Origin: Megalonaias nervosa
Lineage: Eukaryota > Mollusca > Bivalvia > Unionida > Unionidae
Direction of reading: 5' to 3'
Assembly: GCA_016617855.1 (NCBI GenBank)
Contig: JAECUM010003625.1
Location: 1-64,000, forward strand
DNA: 64,000 nucleotides
Positions 59,430 through 64,000 of the stretch are shown here, one piece after another. The position numbers were made by a program, and so were the translations under genes. Each line of letters opens with the position of its first letter. Position 1 is the stretch's first letter. The notes beneath the pieces were generated by a model, which worked only from the letters and a program-made list of their open reading frames with translations, was not told the DNA's origin and searched no databases.

Positions 59430-59504
59430 TGGGGGTTCGTCCAGGATTTGAACCTGGGACCTCTCACAACCCAAGCAAGAATCATACCCCTAGACCAACG
59501 AACC
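59430..59504 (-). other. primer-binding site extended to a complete antisense tRNA-Pro copy
   Basis: Six bases after the LTR, tgggggttcgtccaggat is an 18-nt primer-binding site for tRNA-Pro. The match does not stop there: the 75 nt as a whole are the reverse complement of a full tRNA-Pro. In minus sense they show a 7-bp acceptor stem (GGTTCGT/ACGAACC), D arm with taggggtat, anticodon arm CTTGC-TTGGGTT-GTGAG, T arm CCAGG-TTCAAAT-CCTGG, discriminator C and a terminal CCA. The anticodon reads GGG. CCA is not encoded in animal tRNA genes, so this looks like reverse-transcribed mature tRNA rather than a host gene. Confidence 0.85.
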
Positions 59505-59520
59505 ACTACAGCAAAGTGCT

Positions 59521-60160
59521 AACTATGATCTGGTTAAGGAATGCATCTTAAAGGGTTATCGGCAAAAATTCAGGAACTATAAAAAAGAAACTGGACAAAC
59601 TCGTGTTGAATTTGCAAGAGAAAAAGAGCAGTTTTTGATAGATGGTTGTTAGCCAAGAAAGTTGATCAAGATTATGAAAGTCTCAAACAACTTGTATTAC
59701 TTGAAGAGTTCAAGAACTGTGTCCATAGTGACATTAAGACTTATCTTGATGAGCATAAGGTCGAAACCTTGGAAAATGCTGCTAGTACTGCTGATGAGTA
59801 TTTCTTAGCTCATAAAGTTCCTTTTGTAGGCAAATCTTCCACTCAGCAGTCTTCTGGTAAAAAACTATTTCAGCTTAATACAAGCCCTTCTAAATTTCAA
59901 TCTGGCACAATTTTTAGAAATCAAGCTTCTGATAAGCTTGATCAAAAATCCTTGTCTTTTCCTATATGTACCTATTGCAAGAAGAAAGGACAAGTTATTT
60001 CTGATTGCTACAAATTAAAAAATAAGCATCAGAATCAAGACAGACCTATTCCAAATGCTCTTATTTCTAAGAGGTCAAGGTCACGGTCATGTATTAAAAG
60101 CAATACATGTGTTGGGTCTAATAAACCCCAGTCTGATTTTACTATGGAGAATTATGAACC
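59521..60160 (+). pseudogene. gag of the Ty3-type element, N-terminally deleted
   Basis: It starts abruptly at NYDLVKECILKGYRQKFRNY, inside a SCAN-like capsid segment, only 16 bp after the tRNA copy. It continues, after a frameshift near 59642, with LKQLVLLEEFKNCVHSDIKT and a zinc knuckle CTYCKKKGQVISDC. The knuckle should be CX2CX4HX4C, but its His is Gln. The matrix part and a normal start codon are absent, so the copy cannot make a full Gag. Confidence 0.8.
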
Positions 60161-60480
60161 ATTCATGTCGAAGGGTTCTATATCACTCTTGGGTGATTCA
60201 GCCAATCCTATTCCTATTAAAATTTTAAGGGACACAGAAGCTTCTCAGAGTCTTTTATTATCAGGTACTTTGTCTTTTGCTGAGAAGTCTTCTTCTAATG
60301 AGTTCTTATTCAGGGAGTAGATTGCAGCTTTGTTAATGTTCCTCTCCATTGTGTAAATTTGTCATCAGACTTAGTCTTAGGACCCATGAATAGTTGTCTT
60401 CTTTACCCATTGAAGCCATTCATTTATTACTAGGCAACGACCTAGCTGGAGATAAGGTTGTGGGTAATCCACTTGTAACT
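60161..60480 (+). pseudogene. aspartic protease region of the Ty3-type element
   Basis: In frame with gag: ISLLGDSANPIPIKILRDTE. The catalytic DTG triad reads DTE at 60231-60239, which should abolish activity. A frameshift at about 60320 precedes the second half (VNVPLHCVNLSSDLVLGP, then the IHLLLGNDLAG flap/helix motif at about 60415-60450). Confidence 0.78.
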
Positions 60481-60949
60481 GACATGCCTTGTTTGGATCA
60501 GAAAGTCGATCCTATTGAAAAAGAATTCCCTGATTTATACCCAGCTTGTGCGGTTACTAGAGCTATGGCAAAGAAAGCTCTTGAGAATGATGTTGATCAG
60601 GAAAGTATTCCTTTAGCTGACACATGTATTGGTCAGGCTTTTGATGAGGTCACTTCACTCCTTGTTTGGATCAATCAAAAGGTACTGATCATAGTGATCC
60701 TCTTTTAACTATTCATTCTCTTTATTCTAATCAGGGTGACAAAAGACAATCACTTATCGTTGAACAGGAAAAAGATCCTGAGATCTCCTGTTTGTTTCAA
60801 AGGGCCATTAGTGAAACTGAAGCCACTGAAGTACCTGTCTGTTATTTCATTAAAAATGGAATTCTTATGAGAAAATGGAGACCTCCCGAGGTACCTGCTG
60901 GTGACGAGTGGTCTGTGAACTATCAAATTGTAGTTTCCAAAATCATACA

Positions 60950-62160
60950 AACAGGAAATTCTTGGTCTGGCCCATGAAACTCCTCTGGCTGGTCATTTAG
61001 GGATTAATAAAACTTATGACAAGATCTTGAATCACTTCTATTGGCCAAAAATTAAAAGTGATGTTTGAAAATATTGCAGATTTTGTTATACTTTTCAAAT
61101 GGTAGGAAAACCCAATCAGAAGATATCTAAGGCTCATCTGCAACCTATTCCAGCATTTGACGAACCTTTTAGCAGAATAATGGTTGATTGTGTCGGTCCC
61201 TTACCTAAGACCAAGTCAGGCAACCAATACTTGACCATAATGTGTGTATCAACAAGATTCCCAGAGGTAATTCCTTTGAGGAATATTAAAACTAAAACAA
61301 TAGTAAAAGCTTTCATAAAGTTTTTTACTCAATTAAAACTGAAACAATAGTAAAAGCTTTGATACATTTTTTTTACTCAATTTGGCCTTCCCAAATCTGT
61401 CCAATCTGATCAAGGGTCAAATTTTATGTCTGGAATTTTCCAGCAAGTTATGCTTGAATTTGGCATCCAACAATTCAAATCTTGTGTTTATCACCCTGAG
61501 AGCCAAGGGGCTTTAGAAAGATTTCATCAGACTTTGAAAAATATGATTCAATCATGTTAAATTGATATGGGTAAAGATTGGGATGAATGCATTCATTTAC
61601 TATTGTTTGCTGTTAGGGAGTCAGTTCAAGAATTTTTAGGATTCAGTCCCTTTGAACTAGTTTTTGGACACACTGTGTGTGGACCATTGAAGTTGCTGAA
61701 AGAGAAACTTCTTTCTAATGAAGATACTGAATTAAATCTTCTCGATTATGTTTCCAATTTTAAGTATAAGTTGTCAAAGGCTTGTGAGGTTGCAAGAGCT
61801 AATCTGCACTCTACTCAGTCAAAACTGAAATTAAGGTATGATAAAAATGCAAAGGAAAGGAGTTTTCAGCCTTGTGATAGAGTTCTGGCTCTCTTGCCCA
61901 TACCACAAAATCCTCTTCACGCTAAGTATTATGGTCCCAACACAGATGAAAAGAAAGTAAATGATTTAAATTACATCAAAAACACTCCTGGAAGGTGAAA
62001 ACAAAAACAACTTTGCCACATAAACATATTAATGGAGTATATTGAGAGAGAAAGCCAGGTTAATCATGCAATTAATTTAGTTGTACCTGTCCCACTCAGT
62101 GAGGATTCAAGTGAAGGAATGCAATCAGACTCTATTGATTTTGGAGTAACAAATCTTCGG
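60950..62160 (+). pseudogene. integrase of the Ty3-type element, located before RT
   Basis: The HHCC-type zinc domain (AHETPLAGHLGINKTYDKI, NHFYWPKIKSDV, KYCRFC) has TGA at 61066-61068. The core shows D in MVDCVGPLPK (61186-61188), D in SVQSDQGSNF (61408-61410) and E in GALERFHQTL (61516-61518), that is DD(35)E. Between the two Asp codons a ~48-bp tandem duplication (61286-61380) breaks the frame. A stop follows at 61558-61560. The C-terminal GPY/F-like module (DRVLALLPIPQNPLHAKYYG) is present. A spacer at 60394-60960 links protease and integrase. Confidence 0.85.
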
Positions 62161-62199
62161 AATTCAGAAATTCTGAATAATATGGACCAGAAACTTTAA

Positions 62200-63010
62200 C
62201 ATTCGCAACAACAAGAAAGGAATGAACTTAAACAGTTATTATTTGAATATGAGCACTTATTTCCAGATGTTCCTACAAGAACAAACAAAATTTACGACAT
62301 TGAAATTGTAAATTCCAAACCTGTGAAACAGCACCCATACAGGATGAACCCTCTCAAACAGGAATACTTGAAAAAAGAAATTCAGTATTTGCTGGAAAAT
62401 GATTTCATAGAGCCTAGTAAATGTGACTGGAGTTCACCATGTATACTTGTTCCAAAACCAGATAAAACTTTCCGCATGTGCATGGATTATAGAAAAGTGA
62501 ACAGTGTGACTAAAACAGATTCATTTCCATTACCAAGAATCGATGACTGCATTGATAAAATTGGAAATGCAAAGTATGTCACCAAATTTGACCTTCTGAG
62601 AGGATTTTAGCAAATTCCACTGATGGAAAGGGCAAAGGAAATTTCGGCATTCATGACCCCAGACGGACTTTATCAATATAAAGTGATGCTGTTTGGGATG
62701 AAGGGTTCGCCAAGTACTTTTCAATGTTTAATGAACATGATTACCTCTGGTCTAGATAATTGTGATGCTTACATCGATGATGTCATCATCTACAATGACA
62801 CCTAGAAAGAACATTTAGCAACAATTCAGAAATTCTTTGATAGACTCACTGATGCAAGTTTGACAATTAATTGATCCAAAAGTGAGTTCTGCCGTGCTTG
62901 TGTAACATTTCTAGGACATATCATGGGACATGGACAAGTTAAACCTATAGATGCTAAGGTCAAAGCTATCTCTGAATTCCCTGTGCCTATCAGTAAAAAG
63001 CAACTGATGC
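62200..63010 (+). pseudogene. reverse transcriptase of the Ty3-type element
   Basis: Shows KQHPYRMNPLKQEYLKKEI, FIEPSKCDWSSPCILVPKPD, MDYRKVNSVTKTDSFPLPRI, TKFDL and the catalytic box YIDD at 62770-62781, all standard Ty3/Gypsy RT blocks. In-frame stops occur at 62608-62610, about 62803-62805 and 62872-62874. One extra T in the T-run at about 63013-63018 shifts the frame into RNase H. Confidence 0.9.
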
Positions 63011-63022
63011 GATTTTTTAGGT

Positions 63023-63571
63023 ATGGCCGGATACTATCGGAAATTTTGTTCCAATTTTTCTGTAACTCCTGAACCCCTGACAAATTTATTGAGGAAGAAA
63101 ACCAAGTTTAATTGGAATGAAAAATGTCAGGAGGCTTTTGATAAGTTAAAGGTCTTAAAGAGTGCACCAGTTCTTACAGCTCCGAATTTCAGTCAATCAT
63201 TTAAACTGTCTGTTGATGTAAGTGATGTTGGGGTTAGAGCAGTATTGATTCAAGATGATAAGAATGGTGTGGATCATCCAGGGTGCTATTTTTCTAAGAA
63301 ATTAAATAAGCACCAAAGAAATTATTCAACAATCGAGAAGGAATGTCTGGCTTTGACACTGGCATTACAACATTTTGAAGTTTACATTAGTTCAGCTCCT
63401 TCTCCGATTATTGTGTTTAGTGATTACAACCCCCTTACTTTCATCAGCAAGATGAAAAACAAAAATCAGAGATTATTAAGGTGGAGTTTGTTGTTACAGG
63501 AATATAATACTGATATCAGGCACATCAAGGGAAAAGACAATTTAATAGCAGATGCACTTTCCCGTGTATAG
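63023..63571 (+). pseudogene. RNase H of the Ty3-type element (last pol domain)
   Basis: Open over 182 codons: MAGYYRKFCSNFSVTPEPL (RT thumb end), FKLSVDVSDVGVRAVLI (first Asp), STIEKECLALTLALQHFE (Glu), IVFSDYNPLTFI (Asp) and HIKGKDNLIADALSRV (final Asp). It terminates with ALSRV and TAG. Only ~140 non-coding bases separate it from the polypurine tract, so nothing follows it. Confidence 0.9.
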
Positions 63572-63704
63572 AAACATATTATTTTATGTATACTTTTTAT
63601 CATTCATAAGATTTCTTTTCATGTTATTTTTTTATAAACCTCATGCATAATTGACCTATGGTAAAAAGAAAGCTTTATTATATAAATCTTTCTTTTTCTT
63701 TTAT

Positions 63705-63713
63705 AGGGGGAAG
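63705..63713 (+). promoter_or_regulatory. polypurine tract
   Basis: agggggaag directly before the 3' LTR start, the expected plus-strand primer of an LTR retrotransposon. Confidence 0.88.
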
Positions 63714-64000
63714 TGTTATGTAATTTTATTTTAATTATTTGTTTGTTAGTTTTAATTTTTTTTAATTCCATTACATGCTATTGTAATGTAACTTTATTTA
63801 CTGAATTTGGCATTGTCCAGAAATTCAGTTCAGTTCTGTTTGACCGGAGTGTTATTGATAAACATCTAATAATAGAAACACTGTATCTAGTTTCTGACCT
63901 TGATTCAGAACTAGTGATAGTTTTGGTAAAGAACTTGTTAAAATTTTTTAAAAATTCTTTCTCAGAGTAAGATTCATTAAGTGGAATCATGGTCATACCT
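63714..64000 (+). mobile_element. 3' LTR of Ty3-type retrotransposon, cut by window edge
   Basis: Starts tgttatgtaattttatttta and follows the 5' LTR through ctgtatctagtttctgacct and aagattcattaagtggaatc. About 525 bp more would be expected to the right. Confidence 0.93.

Noticed and set aside
59430..59504. A host tRNA-Pro gene on the minus strand
   Set aside because: It has an encoded CCA, sits six bases from an LTR at the exact primer-binding position, and has anticodon GGG, which is not expected for a eukaryotic Pro tRNA. Internal A and B boxes are intact, so transcription is not excluded.

Overview
This is intron-rich, AT-rich animal DNA, not bacterial or viral. Its only recognisable host gene is UBR4, the giant N-recognin E3 ligase component (calossin/p600/pushover family), read on the minus strand. 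I place 23 coding exons between 57295 (most 5') and 5769 (most 3'). They join in phase into one open frame of 850 codons that ends in the UBR-box zinc finger. The gene runs out of the window on both sides. The C-terminal catalytic part is not here, and I found no exon below 5769. The mix of tRNA-derived SINEs, DIRS-like and Crypton-like tyrosine-recombinase elements, an L2-like LINE and a Ty3 element with a Gmr1-type gene order suggests a marine invertebrate. A mollusc is my best guess, but I cannot prove it.
Layout from left to right: 1-1300 holds a decayed Crypton-type recombinase ORF. 1670-1823 is a palindromic MITE. 4161-6929 is a run of minisatellites beside the UBR-box exon (5769-5916). 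7030-12545 carries SINE copies, exons 22 and 21, and a 0.77-kb non-autonomous DNA element with an imperfect 8-bp target duplication. 13084-16524 has exons 20 and 19 and two minisatellites, one split by a 299-bp MITE. 19367-22645 has exons 18 and 17 and a solo LTR inside a tandem repeat. 22955-29290 looks like a DIRS-like element with a 5'-truncated L2 LINE nested in it. 30859-53892 carries exons 16 to 2 with many minisatellites and SINEs. 55997-56368 is a BED-finger transposase fragment. 57154-57295 is exon 1 of the window. 58612 to the window end is a Ty3-type LTR retrotransposon whose 3' LTR is cut by the edge.
Two themes deserve attention. First, the LTR element carries, as an extended primer-binding site, a complete antisense copy of a tRNA-Pro. 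The copy includes the post-transcriptional CCA and has G where mature tRNA would carry inosine 34, as if a whole mature primer tRNA had been reverse-transcribed and fixed. The same element has integrase before reverse transcriptase. Second, at three UBR4 exons (13, 9 and 3) the exon edge or exon body, with its splice signals, has itself been tandemly amplified. This produces arrays of decoy 3' splice sites and a phase-preserving candidate extra exon.
All calls come from reading the sequence by eye. No alignment or database search was run, so family names below clade level, repeat copy numbers and repeat edges are approximate.
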